NCBI RefSeq assembly: GCF_001708185.1
Contig: NZ_MDDN01000002.1
Span: 434,001-498,000, forward strand
Origin: Lysinibacillus xylanilyticus
GTDB lineage: Bacteria; Bacillota; Bacilli; Bacillales_A; Planococcaceae
Direction of reading: 5' to 3'
DNA length: 64,000 nt
Shown: positions 41,206-50,984 of the stretch, piece by piece
Layout of the letters: every line of letters begins with the position of its first letter
Numbering within the stretch: position 1 is the first letter of the stretch
Notes under the pieces: generated by a model
Databases searched by the model: none
What the model saw: only the letters and a program-made list of their open reading frames with translations
Told to the model about the DNA's origin: nothing
Position numbers and translations under genes: made by a program

Positions 41206-41640
41206 ATGTTAAACACTTCATCTCCTACAATCTCATCATTTGGTTATGAGATAATCCGCGATCATATTCTATCTACCATTCTTGGCAAACATGAAGATGA
41301 CGTCCTTTATTGGGCAGGAAAAGAGCTTGCTCGAAAGTTTCCATGTAAAAGTCAAGATGAACTTATCGCATTTTTCGCAGATGCCTGTTGGGGTAATTTA
41401 GAGCTTATGAAAGAATCGAAGGATGGACGTATCTTCCAACTGACAAATGATCCAACACTGTTACAAATCGGTTTACGTAGCTTTAGACTTGAAGCAGGAT
41501 TTATAGCTGAACAAATCCAGCAAGCAAAAGGTTATTTAACTGAATGCTATGATGAAAAGCGTGAAAAGCAACAGCACGTTATGTTTACAGTAAAATGGGA
41601 CGTTAAAGAGCGAATCATGAACACCGTTCCAACAGAATAA
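41206..41640 (+). CDS. yslB: YslB-like DUF2507 protein
   Basis: 144 residues. GYEIIRDHILSTILGKHEDD, LYWAGKELARKFPCKSQDE and FRLEAGFIAEQIQQAKG match YslB/DUF2507, a family related to V4R ligand-binding domains. Function unknown. Divergent from sdhC, just as in B. subtilis. AGAAAGAAGGATTTCA precedes the ATG. Confidence 0.9.
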   Translation: MLNTSSPTISSFGYEIIRDHILSTILGKHEDDVLYWAGKELARKFPCKSQDELIAFFADACWGNLELMKESKDGRIFQLTNDPTLLQIGLRSFRLEAGFIAEQIQQAKGYLTECYDEKREKQQHVMFTVKWDVKERIMNTVPTE

Positions 41641-42105
41641 AACGAAAAGGATTGTCGTTCCAAATTGATGGATGACAATCCTTTTCTAGTTGAAAAACAA
41701 AATGCTCAAGGAAATCTTTGTATGGCTATTCGGCTGGTTTTAGCCTTCGTTCCTCTTATTGCTGATCCCCAAGGAGCGTCCAGCCTCCACTCCATTCAAC
41801 CACTTCACAATAGTATGTATCTTCTGGCATATAGTGATAAAACAAAACTTAAGCAACATCTGTTTTCTGGGTGAAAGCGGAGTGTCAGCGGTAACAGGTG
41901 TACAATCTTGTCACTGTTATAAGTCTTTTCTGTTCAATTTATGATGAGTAGCCTGGAACGGGAGCCACCTTCATCTAAAGCTTTACAACATTCAACTTAA
42001 TTTAAAAGGACACCTTAATTTCATTGACATAATAGTTTTTCAAGCCCGATTGATGAAGACTAATAATCAGTTGGAAAGAAAAAAACCACTAATTAAAGTT
42101 TTACT
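41641..42105. other. Noncoding gap with yslB terminator
   Basis: A strong terminator stem (AAAGGATTGTC near 41646-41656 with GACAATCCTTT near 41675-41685, then T) follows yslB. The remaining 400 bases hold short frames without ribosome sites. Beyond them I see nothing coding. Confidence 0.6.
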
Positions 42106-43362
42106 TTATAGTTGAGCATGTCTTTCTTTTAAAAGTACATCTATTAACGACATAAATGCTTCCAAAATATTAAGTGAATGTTGAATCGTTTCCTCTAAAT
42201 TAATAATTGACAACTCATTAACTAATTTTTGAGCAGCCGTATGTACTAATTCATGAGGTTGTTCTATACGACGAAACTCTGGTAAATTCTGATATTGCTC
42301 AAAATGTCCATAATACCATTTCCCAAACGCACATTGATGATGCGTTTTTAACGCTTCTTTATGTCCTGCCTTTTGAATAGCATTTCGCAAAAAACTAGCA
42401 TGATCCATTAATCTTGCTGACAATTGGCTGATTACCGTTTGCTCTGAGGGCTTTTGAATTGTCGGTGCAATAACATGTAACATTTCAAATACTTGATTCT
42501 GTATTATTTCCGAGAAGTCACTTGTATGTGATAATTCTGTCATTGTTATAGCTAAACGATCTACAGCTACTACATTTTCTTCTGATACAGTTGTTATTTG
42601 ATGAATTCCATGTGCTACTTCTTCAATATTTTTACTTGTTACTGTCAAATTAGCAATATTACCTTTCATGATACTTAAAAAATCAGTGAAGTAATGTTCG
42701 ACTTGTTCAATATTTTTTAATGTATTATGTAATTGCTTATCGATGATTGATCGAATCTTCGTCATTTCTTGCAATGAATCTTTCGAGCTATTAGCTAACT
42801 TTCCTACCTCCATCGCGACAACATTGAAGCCCTTCCCTTGCTCACCTGCACGTGCAGCTTCAATAGAGGCATTTAAGGCTAGTAATTGTGTTTGATCGGC
42901 AATCCCTGTAACACTTTTACTAATATCATTCATTTTAATCATTTCATTGTCCAGCTGTTTTGTTGAATGAGCTCCTTTAGCTAACAGCTCCTGAACCATT
43001 TCACCTTTTATAATAGATGATTCCATTTCCTCTACAAGTAATAACGAATGCTGTTTTATTTCTTGAATATTTGCATTAACATTTTGCTCAACCGCAAGTA
43101 TCTCTTCTGAATTGGATGACATTTCTTCAGCCATTGCTGAAATATCTACTACATTTGTTGAGACACTTTGAACCTTTAAAGCCGTTTGACAATTAATTAA
43201 CTCCACATGTGCAAGTACAAAGTCCAAAATCGCATTTCTCACATCGATGCTTTCTTGCTCAAGTTCCAATTCCTGAATTCGCTTTTTTAATATTTGTATT
43301 TCGGAATCGTTGTGTATCTCAACGCTTTCAATTGGCTTTTGAAATAAACCTAATAATGCCAT
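42106..43362 (-). CDS. Soluble chemoreceptor-like protein with CZB domain
   Basis: 418 residues from the ATG at 43362 (GGTGGAGG upstream). No membrane helix. A short N-terminal coiled coil leads into a methyl-accepting signalling domain with the hairpin tip ([40 protein letters not shown]). The C-terminus has a CZB-type zinc-binding motif, [13 protein letters not shown], then [16 protein letters not shown] and [14 protein letters not shown] domains sense zinc and oxidants such as hypochlorous acid in other bacteria, so a cytosolic sensor is likely. Confidence 0.85.
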   Translation of the reverse strand: MALLGLFQKPIESVEIHNDSEIQILKKRIQELELEQESIDVRNAILDFVLAHVELINCQTALKVQSVSTNVVDISAMAEEMSSNSEEILAVEQNVNANIQEIKQHSLLLVEEMESSIIKGEMVQELLAKGAHSTKQLDNEMIKMNDISKSVTGIADQTQLLALNASIEAARAGEQGKGFNVVAMEVGKLANSSKDSLQEMTKIRSIIDKQLHNTLKNIEQVEHYFTDFLSIMKGNIANLTVTSKNIEEVAHGIHQITTVSEENVVAVDRLAITMTELSHTSDFSEIIQNQVFEMLHVIAPTIQKPSEQTVISQLSARLMDHASFLRNAIQKAGHKEALKTHHQCAFGKWYYGHFEQYQNLPEFRRIEQPHELVHTAAQKLVNELSIINLEETIQHSLNILEAFMSLIDVLLKERHAQL

Positions 43363-43453
43363 AGAAACCTCCACCTTTTCCTTGTTAAAACATATAATTA
43401 CATTTTACTATACAATAATATCAATAGATAAAATATTAAATTAATATAAAGAA

Positions 43454-43484
43454 AAAATAGGATGTGCCTTTTATTGACACATCC
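43454..43484 (-). terminator. Terminator of lysC
   Basis: GGATGTG (43460-43466) pairs with CACATCC (43478-43484); leftward it leads into TATTTTTT. Confidence 0.85.
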
Positions 43485-43493
43485 CATTCATTA

Positions 43494-44720
43494 TTATACG
43501 TAAAGTGCATGTTCTAAATTGAATTCATCGTGTAATGCATTTGCTGCACGAATCATTTCGTCCTGAGGTACAACAACAGATACTTTTATTTCAGATGTAC
43601 TTACCATTTTTACTGGGATACCTTCACGACGCAAACGATCAAACATACGAGCAGCAACGCCTGGATTAGATGCCATACCTGAGCCAACTATTGAGACTTT
43701 TGCTAAGCCGATTTCAAAATCAGCAAAACTAAATCCTAATGATAATTTACTATCTTCTAAGACACGTAATGCTTCTGCAAACTCCTCTTTTAAAATGGTA
43801 AACGATACAGTCGGCTTTAAGCCATCTATTATGGCTTGTACAATGATATCGACGTTTATGCGATTTTTTGCAAGTATTGTGAACATATCTGCTAACGAAG
43901 CATCAGAATAAGCATCATAACCAACCGTTAAACGAATAACATCTGACTCATAAGCAACACCACGAACTATTAAATTTTTCTCCATTTCAACTTCCTCCTT
44001 CAATAAAGTACCTACTGTATCTACTACGCTCGACCGAATAATAACTGGGATTTGAAATTTCTTTGCTAACTCTATAGCTCGCGGGTGTAAAATTTGTGAT
44101 CCTAAATTTGATAGCTCAAGCATTTCGTCATAGGAAATTTCTTTTAGCTTTTGTGCCCTAACAACATGACTTGGATCAGCTGTATAGACTCCTTCCACAT
44201 TCGTGTAAATATCTACGCGCTCCGCTTCCAATGCCGCCGCGATAGCTACAGCCGTCGTTTCCGCTCCGCCTTTACCAAGCGTCGTAATATTCTGTGAATA
44301 ATCAATACCTTGTTCCCCCGCAACGATTACGATTTGTCCTTGTGCAAAATGCTCTGCTATTCGACTAACATCAATATCATCGATACGCGCATTGAAATAC
44401 ATATCATCAGTTTGAATACCTGCCTGCCAACCCGTTAATGACACTGCATGATATCCTTCTTCCTGCAAAGCAATCGCAACTAACGCACTTGATAGTTGTG
44501 AGTTTGTTGAAAGTAGTACATCTAGTTCACGCTTAGACGCACTATCTGATAAATCACAAGCCATCTCTGCTAATTCTTTCGCCATACTCCTCATTCCCGC
44601 AGTTACAACGACAACATCATAGCCTCTTTCCTTTTCAGCTATCGCCCTTTTCGCAACATCTTGAATATGCTTTGTCGATGCTAATGCAGCACTACCGAAT
44701 TTCATCACAATTCTCGCCAT
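43494..44720 (-). CDS. lysC: LysC-type aspartokinase with altered active-site motifs
   Basis: 408 residues from the ATG at 44720 (AAGGAG ten bases upstream). Overall it aligns with B. subtilis LysC: kinase domain, then two ACT domains (VSIVGSGMASNPGVAARMF is present). But motifs that are nearly invariant in aspartokinases differ: KFGGTSVGS is KFGSAALAS (K7 kept), the SAMGKSTDEL region is TAGMRSMAKEL, ATGEQV is STNSQL, and GRGGSDT is GKGGAET. Activity may be reduced or changed, though the ACT domains and the lysine riboswitch upstream suggest a lysine-regulated role. Confidence 0.85.
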   Translation of the reverse strand: MARIVMKFGSAALASTKHIQDVAKRAIAEKERGYDVVVVTAGMRSMAKELAEMACDLSDSASKRELDVLLSTNSQLSSALVAIALQEEGYHAVSLTGWQAGIQTDDMYFNARIDDIDVSRIAEHFAQGQIVIVAGEQGIDYSQNITTLGKGGAETTAVAIAAALEAERVDIYTNVEGVYTADPSHVVRAQKLKEISYDEMLELSNLGSQILHPRAIELAKKFQIPVIIRSSVVDTVGTLLKEEVEMEKNLIVRGVAYESDVIRLTVGYDAYSDASLADMFTILAKNRINVDIIVQAIIDGLKPTVSFTILKEEFAEALRVLEDSKLSLGFSFADFEIGLAKVSIVGSGMASNPGVAARMFDRLRREGIPVKMVSTSEIKVSVVVPQDEMIRAANALHDEFNLEHALYV

Positions 44721-44764
44721 ACAGATCATTCTCCTTCGTATTCAATCATTTCGCTGTCTCTAGA

Positions 44765-45012
44765 AAACTAAAAAAGGCAGCCCTCACATAACGTGAAAGC
44801 TGCCTATAACATGTACAATAATAGTTACTTGCGCATGTGAGATAGCTCTCCGAAACGTTTAGAATCGACAGTTTTACATTTATTAAATGCAAAACCAGCA
44901 CAGCATCGGAAACAACGATGCTCCACTTCGGCAAGCTTCCCTTTCATACATTGTCACTGGACTTGTTCGTCCTCTAATGTACTACTCTTGAACCTCGCAC
45001 CTCTATCATCAC
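44765..45012 (-). promoter_or_regulatory. Lysine riboswitch (L box) with terminator
   Basis: Leftward, GATAGAGGTGCGAGG (P1 side near 45007), TTCAAGAGTA, GCCGAAGTGGAGC, GCTGGTTTTGCA and GGAGAGCTATC (near 44841-44850) are the conserved L-box elements in order. A terminator then follows: AGGCAG...CTGCCT stem with six T at about 44770-44806. Lysine binding should favour this terminator and reduce lysC expression. Confidence 0.9.
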
Positions 45013-45251
45013 TTAAATAGTGAATGTATTTAATTTTGCCTTAGCGAAAAAAATTTGTAGTTTATACATTTGAAACATCTACAATAAGCTAAGGAGTCGT
45101 ATATAACATTGCTATTTTAGATCAATGTTATTTACAACCTTAGCATATGAATAATCCTTTGACAATGACTCTTGTTGAAAAGGAATTCCATCTGCATTCA
45201 TTTCACCACCTTCAGAGATGGGAGTCTTCTGTAGCTGACGCTTTGCTTTCG

Positions 45252-47039
45252 CTACAAAGAACTATCTGCTGAATGAAAATAGGCGTAAATATTGCTAGCT
45301 AGATTAGCAGGCATACCGGCTTCTTGTAACGCCAACTCACTTGCCTCACGAATTTTTTTGACAGAGCCAAAATGCTTAAGTAATTGCTGTTTTCGCTTTG
45401 GACCAACACCCTCTATATGATCGAGAACAGATTGAATGGCATGCTTCTCGTGCTGCTGTCGTAAGAAGGTAATGGCGAAGCGGTGTACTTCGTCCTGAAT
45501 ACGTTGCAGTAAATAGAATCCATCACTTGTGCGCTTTAACGCAATTACTTCAGGTGGGTCACCAAATAAAAGCTGTGACGTATTATGCTTTTCATCTTTT
45601 GCTAATCCGGCAATTGGAATGACTAGGCCAAGTTCATCTTCTAATACTTCTCGTGCGACTTCCATTTGCCCCTTCCCACCATCAATTAGTACTAAATCCG
45701 GCAAAGGTAAACCTTCTTTTAACACTCGTGTGTAACGACGTCGTATTACTTCTTGCATTGCTCCGTAATCATCATGTTTGGCAGCTGTGCGTGTTTTGTA
45801 CTTTCGGTACTCCTTCTTTGCTGGTTTTCCATCGATAAATACAACCATTGCAGATACTGCATCTGTTCCATGCATATGACTATTATCAAAAGCTTCAATT
45901 CGTAAAGGCGTTGAAATACCCATCGCTTCACCGAGTGCCTCACATGCGCCTATTGTTCGCTCTTCCTGACGTTCAATAAGTTGGAACTTTGCTGCTACAG
46001 CAATTTCAGCATTTTTAATCGCTAATTCTACAAGTTCTTTTTTTTGCCCACGTTTTGGTGTTAGCACTCGAACATCAAGTAATTCCGTTAAAATATCCGC
46101 ATCAATAGATTGTGGGATAAAAATCTCCTTCGGCTTAATGTGTTCTAATTTGTCATAAAATCGGCCAACGAACGTTAAAAATTCCTCTTCTGCCTCTTGA
46201 TAAATTGGGAAAATCGAGACATCTCGTTCAATGAGCTTTCCTTGACGAACAAAGAAAACTTGCACACACATCCAGCCCTTCTCGACTGCATAACCAAATA
46301 CATCGCGGTTCGTAGTATCACTTGAGACGATTTTTTGCTTTTGCATAACAGTGTCTATATGAGCAATTTGATCACGAAACTCTTTTGCACGCTCAAACTC
46401 TAAATTTTCTGCAGCTTCAAGCATCTTTTCCTCGAGCTCCTTTTTGACTGCCTCAACACCACCATTTAAAAATTTCGTCATATCCTCAATCATATCGTGG
46501 TAAATTTGGGCATCAATATCTTTCACGCAAGGTGCTAGGCATTGTCCCATGTGATAATACAAACAAACCTTGGAAGGAAGTTGCACACATTTTCGAAGCG
46601 GATATAAACGATCCAGTAGCTTTTTCGTTTCACTAGCTGCATAGGCATTTGGGTATGGGCCAAAGTATTTCGCCTTATCCTTTTTCACTTTTCGCGTCGT
46701 AATAAGACGTGGATGTTTTTCATTTGTAATTTTAAGATACGGATACGTTTTATCATCCGTCAGCATAATATTGTATTTCGGATCATGTAGTTTAATAAGA
46801 TTAAGCTCTAAAATTAAAGCTTCTATATTGGAGGATGTCACAATGTACTCAAAATCTTCTATTTCGCTTACAAGTCTCTGTGTTTTCCCTTCATGCGTAC
46901 CAGTAAAATACGAGCGTACTCGATTTTTCAGCACTTTGGCTTTCCCAACATAAATAATGATTCCTTGCCGATCCTTCATCAAATAGCAGCCAGGCTGATC
47001 TGGTAAAATTTCAAGCTTTCGTTTAATTAAATCATTCAT
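45252..47039 (-). CDS. uvrC: UvrC excinuclease subunit
   Basis: 595 residues. The N-terminal GIY-YIG nuclease ([26 protein letters not shown]), the cysteine cluster [21 protein letters not shown], a UVR motif ([18 protein letters not shown]), the RNase H-like second nuclease ([30 protein letters not shown]) and the terminal helix-hairpin-helix ([20 protein letters not shown]) are all present. It cuts on both sides of lesions in nucleotide-excision repair. Same order trxA-uvrC-lysC as B. subtilis. Confidence 0.95.
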   Translation of the reverse strand: MNDLIKRKLEILPDQPGCYLMKDRQGIIIYVGKAKVLKNRVRSYFTGTHEGKTQRLVSEIEDFEYIVTSSNIEALILELNLIKLHDPKYNIMLTDDKTYPYLKITNEKHPRLITTRKVKKDKAKYFGPYPNAYAASETKKLLDRLYPLRKCVQLPSKVCLYYHMGQCLAPCVKDIDAQIYHDMIEDMTKFLNGGVEAVKKELEEKMLEAAENLEFERAKEFRDQIAHIDTVMQKQKIVSSDTTNRDVFGYAVEKGWMCVQVFFVRQGKLIERDVSIFPIYQEAEEEFLTFVGRFYDKLEHIKPKEIFIPQSIDADILTELLDVRVLTPKRGQKKELVELAIKNAEIAVAAKFQLIERQEERTIGACEALGEAMGISTPLRIEAFDNSHMHGTDAVSAMVVFIDGKPAKKEYRKYKTRTAAKHDDYGAMQEVIRRRYTRVLKEGLPLPDLVLIDGGKGQMEVAREVLEDELGLVIPIAGLAKDEKHNTSQLLFGDPPEVIALKRTSDGFYLLQRIQDEVHRFAITFLRQQHEKHAIQSVLDHIEGVGPKRKQQLLKHFGSVKKIREASELALQEAGMPANLASNIYAYFHSADSSL

Positions 47040-47099
47040 CGCCTACCTGCCCTCCTTTTTGTTAAAACTAGCGTTCGCTTTTTCTCTTTATTATATAAC

Positions 47100-47146
47100 G
47101 AAAAAAAGCCGAGCACATCTATAGATGGCTCGACTTTTCTTTTTTT
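47100..47146 (-). terminator. Terminator upstream of uvrC
   Basis: GCCGAGC and GCTCGAC flank a loop (ACATCTATAGATG) that itself can fold; leftward a T-run follows. It would stop transcripts arriving from the trxA side. Confidence 0.75.
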
Positions 47147-47149
47147 ACA

Positions 47150-47520
47150 GGATCATTATGCCTCGGCATAATTGCGTCCGGAATCGGCTTTGAGCTTAGG
47201 CCTGCGTGAGGGCCGACACGATGGCGGTCATTTCGGTAATGCCACAGGACGTGGCGTTTTTTCCGATGCAGGTCAGTTAGCCGTTATCGCATGGATGCGA
47301 TGATTTTAGGCTAACATCCTTTATTAACTCCTTTCCGATTCCGTAACATCTGCCGGAGGCTTTGGGCCAACGTGATGTTGGTCACTCAGTCGTCGCTACA
47401 GGACGTGGCGTTCTTAGACTGAGTTCCTCTATTTCAGCGGGTGTTTGGACACCCCTGAAAAGAGGTTAAATTCGCATTCATCTCCCATCTGTAGAGGTGG
47501 GAGACTTGTGCTGAAAGAAG
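47150..47520. repeat. Intergenic repeat block with two ACAGGACGTGGCGTT units
   Basis: This noncoding stretch contains the exact 15-mer ACAGGACGTGGCGTT at 47244-47258 and 47398-47412, each in a hairpin context, preceded by TCCGGAATCGGCTTT or TGCCGGAGGCTTT. A shorter related segment (GCGTAATTACATCCG...GGAGGCTTT) recurs at about 49889-49915. An AGGTGGGAGAC hairpin precedes trxA. It looks like a dispersed repeat, more GC-rich than the surroundings. Confidence 0.6.
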
Positions 47521-47832
47521 TTAAGCATGTTTTGCGATAAATGCTTCTAACGCTTCTTTTGGTTGGAAACCAACAGTTTTGTCTACTAATTCGCCATCTT
47601 TGAATAATAGTAATGATGGAATAGACATAATTTGGTATTGCGCTGCAGTACCTTGGTTGTTATCTACATCTACTTTTACGATTTTAGCCGCACTACCTGC
47701 AGCATCCATTTCTTCAAGAACTGGCCCAATCATTTTACAAGGTCCGCACCAAGCAGCCCAGAAGTCTACTAGCACTAACCCTTCTTTAATATCATCTTGG
47801 AAAGTTGCATCTGTTGCATGTACAATTGCCAT
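47521..47832 (-). CDS. trxA: Thioredoxin
   Basis: 103 residues with the WCGPC redox site at residues 28-32, MSIPSLLLFKDGE with the cis-proline at about 74, and the family length. It reduces protein disulfides in the cytosol. Located next to uvrC as in B. subtilis. AAGGAGGATTTCAA precedes the ATG. Confidence 0.95.
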   Translation of the reverse strand: MAIVHATDATFQDDIKEGLVLVDFWAAWCGPCKMIGPVLEEMDAAGSAAKIVKVDVDNNQGTAAQYQIMSIPSLLLFKDGELVDKTVGFQPKEALEAFIAKHA

Positions 47833-47970
47833 TTGAAATCCTCCTTAAACTTACTATGCTTGTAGTATAGCATGGATAAATTCGCTAGAGCGAACAATCT
47901 GCCTAGTATGCATAATTTATGAAAAATTAGGTCGAAAAAGGTATTAGGTTGATTTGCTAATTAGCTATTT

Positions 47971-49314
47971 TTATTGAAAACGACCTTTATACACATAAGT
48001 TAACGTAATAAAAAGATAAATAGCTAATGTAATGCCTGTTACGATAATAGATGTTGTAAAAATAATACCAATCAGAATTGCACTTAACGCAATAATAGCG
48101 ATCCAAGTTGTATAAGGGAACCATTTCACTGCATAAGCACTTGTTTTTTCTGGCTGTTTTTTACGCGATTTCAAATGCGCAATTGCAATAATTAACCAAA
48201 TAAATAACACCGTGTATCCAAGTGAACCCATTAGGTAATCAAAAGCTTTGCTTCCCACAAATAAAGAAATGATTACGCCCATATATAAAGCTAAAGTACA
48301 CATCAGTATAGCATATACTGGAACTTTTCTTTTTGATAAATGTGCAAAGATTTTAGGAACACGCCCGTCCACAGCTTGTGTATACAAAATGCGTGATGAA
48401 CCGTAAAGTCCCGAATTCATTGATGAAATAATGGCAAGTAAAACAACACCGTTCATAATATGGTCAGCACCAGGAATCCCAATCATTTTAAACACCATCA
48501 CAAATGGACTTTCTGGTACCCCATTAACTTCATTCCAGGGAATCAAGCTAACGATAATAAAGAAAGGCAGTATATAGAAAGTCACAATACGTACTAATGT
48601 ACTACGAACAGCTTTTGGCACTACTTTTTCAGGATTTTTCGTTTCGGCTAATGTAATACCAATAATTTCAGTGCCACCGTAAGAATAAATAACGACAAGC
48701 ATTGCAGCAATTAACCCCGTTGATCCATTCGGGAAGAAACCACCGTGCTCCGTTAAATTAGAAAAACCAACAGCCGTATGATTACCAAAAGTAACAAGTA
48801 ATAAAATTAGTCCGGCTATGATGAACACCACAATAACGGTAATTTTAATTAACGCCAGCCAATATTCAGTTTCAGCAAAAACCTTCACTGATAACAAGTT
48901 AATGGCTGTAACTAACACCGAAACGGATAATGCAAGTATCCAAATTGGGTAATCTGGCAACCAATATTGAATAAAAATGGCCGCAACTATGGATTCTGCC
49001 GCAATATTCAAAACCCACATTTTCCAATAAATCCAATCTAGGAAATAAGCTGGGTACTTCCCTAAAATGTTTTGAACTAAATCTCTAAATGTTCTAGCCT
49101 CGCTATTACGGACTGCCATTTCTGCTAGTCCTTGCATAACAAATAACAGAATAATACCACCTATTAAGTACGCTAAAAGTACGGATGGCCCTGCCATATC
49201 AATGGCTGCACTGCTCCCTTTAAATAACCCTGCACCAATGGCACCACCTAAAGCCATCATCGTAATATGTCGTGAGGTCATTGTTCTCTGTAATTTCTGA
49301 TTATCCTTTTCCAT
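47971..49314 (-). CDS. Amino-acid permease (APC family, YvbW-like)
   Basis: 447 residues from the ATG at 49314 with AGGAGG seven bases upstream. Twelve membrane helices: RHITMMALGGAIGAGLFKGS is the conserved first helix with the unwound GxGxG segment, and YSYGGTEIIGITLAETKNPE a mid signature. It resembles the AAP subgroup and the YvbW group of Bacillus permeases. The T-box leader upstream suggests its substrate is the amino acid sensed there, probably leucine. Confidence 0.85.
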   Translation of the reverse strand: MEKDNQKLQRTMTSRHITMMALGGAIGAGLFKGSSAAIDMAGPSVLLAYLIGGIILLFVMQGLAEMAVRNSEARTFRDLVQNILGKYPAYFLDWIYWKMWVLNIAAESIVAAIFIQYWLPDYPIWILALSVSVLVTAINLLSVKVFAETEYWLALIKITVIVVFIIAGLILLLVTFGNHTAVGFSNLTEHGGFFPNGSTGLIAAMLVVIYSYGGTEIIGITLAETKNPEKVVPKAVRSTLVRIVTFYILPFFIIVSLIPWNEVNGVPESPFVMVFKMIGIPGADHIMNGVVLLAIISSMNSGLYGSSRILYTQAVDGRVPKIFAHLSKRKVPVYAILMCTLALYMGVIISLFVGSKAFDYLMGSLGYTVLFIWLIIAIAHLKSRKKQPEKTSAYAVKWFPYTTWIAIIALSAILIGIIFTTSIIVTGITLAIYLFITLTYVYKGRFQ

Positions 49315-49454
49315 TTCCTTACCTCCTAAAATGAACAAATATACTAAAGCGCTTGTTTACATCCGACAAGCGCTGGAAAAAGCAAGCACTCTTCCACTTT
49401 TGCCTGAGGGATTGAAGTGACCTCGAGGATGTAGCACTTTAGCCTAAACGAAAA

Positions 49455-49740
49455 CAAAAAAGGCATATCATCTGTTCCTTCATTATCAAATGAAAGAAGA
49501 GACGATATGCCATAAGCAAACCGCGGTACCACTCTAATTGGTTCTATAAAAACCCTACTTAAAAACCTTGTAACGAAGGTTAATCGTCAAGTAAATAGAA
49601 TAATCTGTTAATTCCACTTATCTTACCACTCCTAGGCAAGTTCAAAGTCTTATTGGACTGCGTTGCACCATCCCGCAGCTCTCTTCACCAAATAATGAAC
49701 TTTTACTACTCCTAATCTTTGCGTTTCAAAACATTATTTT
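49455..49740 (-). promoter_or_regulatory. T-box leader upstream of the permease
   Basis: Leftward, AGAGTGGTACCGCGG (49535-49521) is the conserved T-box sequence. It is followed by a terminator stem (GGCATATCGTCTC with GATGATATGCC, then TTTTTT, about 49512-49458). Stem I lies before it and contains GAACTTGCCTAGG; CTT or TTG there would be a leucine specifier codon. Uncharged tRNA binding should prevent termination. The specifier cannot be fixed by eye. Confidence 0.85.
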
Positions 49741-49840
49741 CGAAAAATTTAAATATTATAGATCACTATACGGTCTAAAATTAACTCTGTCAATATTTTA
49801 TTTTGCAATAACTTTAAAAACTCGAAAAATTCGAACACAA

Positions 49841-49869
49841 AAAAAGCGGAGAAGATACATCTTCCCCGC
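49841..49869 (-). terminator. Terminator of etfA
   Basis: GCGGAGAAGAT (49846-49856) pairs with ATCTTCCCCGC (49859-49869); leftward it is followed by seven T. Confidence 0.85.
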
Positions 49870-49955
49870 ACTAATATCAATTTCGCCTTGGCGTAATTAC
49901 ATCCGCTGGAGGCTTTATCTTCATTCAGCAAATTTGCTGAATAAAGATAATTTAA

Positions 49956-50933
49956 TTATGCATTTACTTTTAACGCTTTAAATTCTTCAATTAGAAGAGG
50001 CACTACCTCAAATAAATCACCAACGATACCGTAGTCTGCAACTTTGAAAATATTTGCCTCTGGATCTTTATTAATCGCAACGATTACTTTTGAGTTTGAC
50101 ATACCAGCTAAGTGCTGAATTGCTCCAGAAATACCCGCTGCAATGTAAAGGTCTGGTGTTACTACCTTACCTGTTTGACCAATTTGAAGTGAGTAGTCAC
50201 AATATTCAGCATCACATGCACCACGTGAAGCACCAACTGCACCACCAAGTAAATCTGCAAGCTCTTTTAATGGCTCAAAACCTTCTTCTGATTTTACACC
50301 ACGACCACCTGCTACAACTACTTTTGCCTCTGATAGATCTACACCCTCTGAAGATTTACGTACTACCTCTTTAATGATTGTACGAAGGTTTGTAATATCC
50401 ACAGCAATAGAAGTTACGTCTCCTGATTTACCAACTACTTTTTCTAATGGTGCAATATTATTTGGACGAATTGAAGCTAAAACCAAGCCGTCTTTTACTT
50501 TAACTTTTTCAAAAGCTTTACCAGAATAAATTGGACGGATGAATACAACATCATCACCTGCACCTTCAATAGACGTTATATCCGATACAAGACCTGCTTG
50601 TAATTTACTTGCAATTTTTGGCGATAAATCTTTACCGTTTGCAGTATGACCAAATACGATACCAGTTGGCTTTTCTTCCTCAATTACTGCTGCTAAAGCT
50701 TGACCATAACCATCAGATGTATATTGTTTTAAATGTGGATGTTCCACAGTTACAACACGATCAGCACCATATTCAAATAATGGACCTGTTAAACCTGCCA
50801 CAGCATCGCCTAAAAGTACACCAACAACCTCACCACCATCTGCGATTTGCTTTGCAGCTGCAATTGCTTCGAAAGAAACATTACGTAAGCTTCCTTCACG
50901 AACTTCACCTAATACTAATACTTTTTTTGACAT
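49956..50933 (-). CDS. etfA: Electron transfer flavoprotein alpha subunit
   Basis: 325 residues. The N-terminal KKVLVLGEVREGSLR domain and C-terminal GRGVKSEEGFEPLKEL, GASRGACDAEYCDYSLQIG, GKVVTPDLYIAAGISGAIQH and VAINKDPEANIFKVADYGIV make the ETF-alpha FAD-binding signature. It receives electrons from acyl-CoA dehydrogenases. It follows etfB by about 50 bases in the fatty-acid degradation block. Confidence 0.95.
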   Translation of the reverse strand: MSKKVLVLGEVREGSLRNVSFEAIAAAKQIADGGEVVGVLLGDAVAGLTGPLFEYGADRVVTVEHPHLKQYTSDGYGQALAAVIEEEKPTGIVFGHTANGKDLSPKIASKLQAGLVSDITSIEGAGDDVVFIRPIYSGKAFEKVKVKDGLVLASIRPNNIAPLEKVVGKSGDVTSIAVDITNLRTIIKEVVRKSSEGVDLSEAKVVVAGGRGVKSEEGFEPLKELADLLGGAVGASRGACDAEYCDYSLQIGQTGKVVTPDLYIAAGISGAIQHLAGMSNSKVIVAINKDPEANIFKVADYGIVGDLFEVVPLLIEEFKALKVNA

Positions 50934-50984
50934 AGTATATTCCCTCCGTTACCCTTTAAGATTCGATTTGCATTTTCAGATGAC

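Noticed and set aside
41665-41944. Two rightward short frames after yslB
   Set aside because: They begin inside or just after the yslB terminator and lack ribosome sites.
44746-44934. 62-residue leftward frame upstream of lysC
   Set aside because: It runs through the lysine riboswitch and terminator and has no good ribosome site.
49344-49532. 62-residue leftward frame upstream of the permease
   Set aside because: It lies wholly inside the T-box leader and its terminator.
50090-50935. Histidine- and leucine-rich rightward frames opposite etfA
   Set aside because: Unnatural composition typical of antisense reading of a GC-skewed gene.
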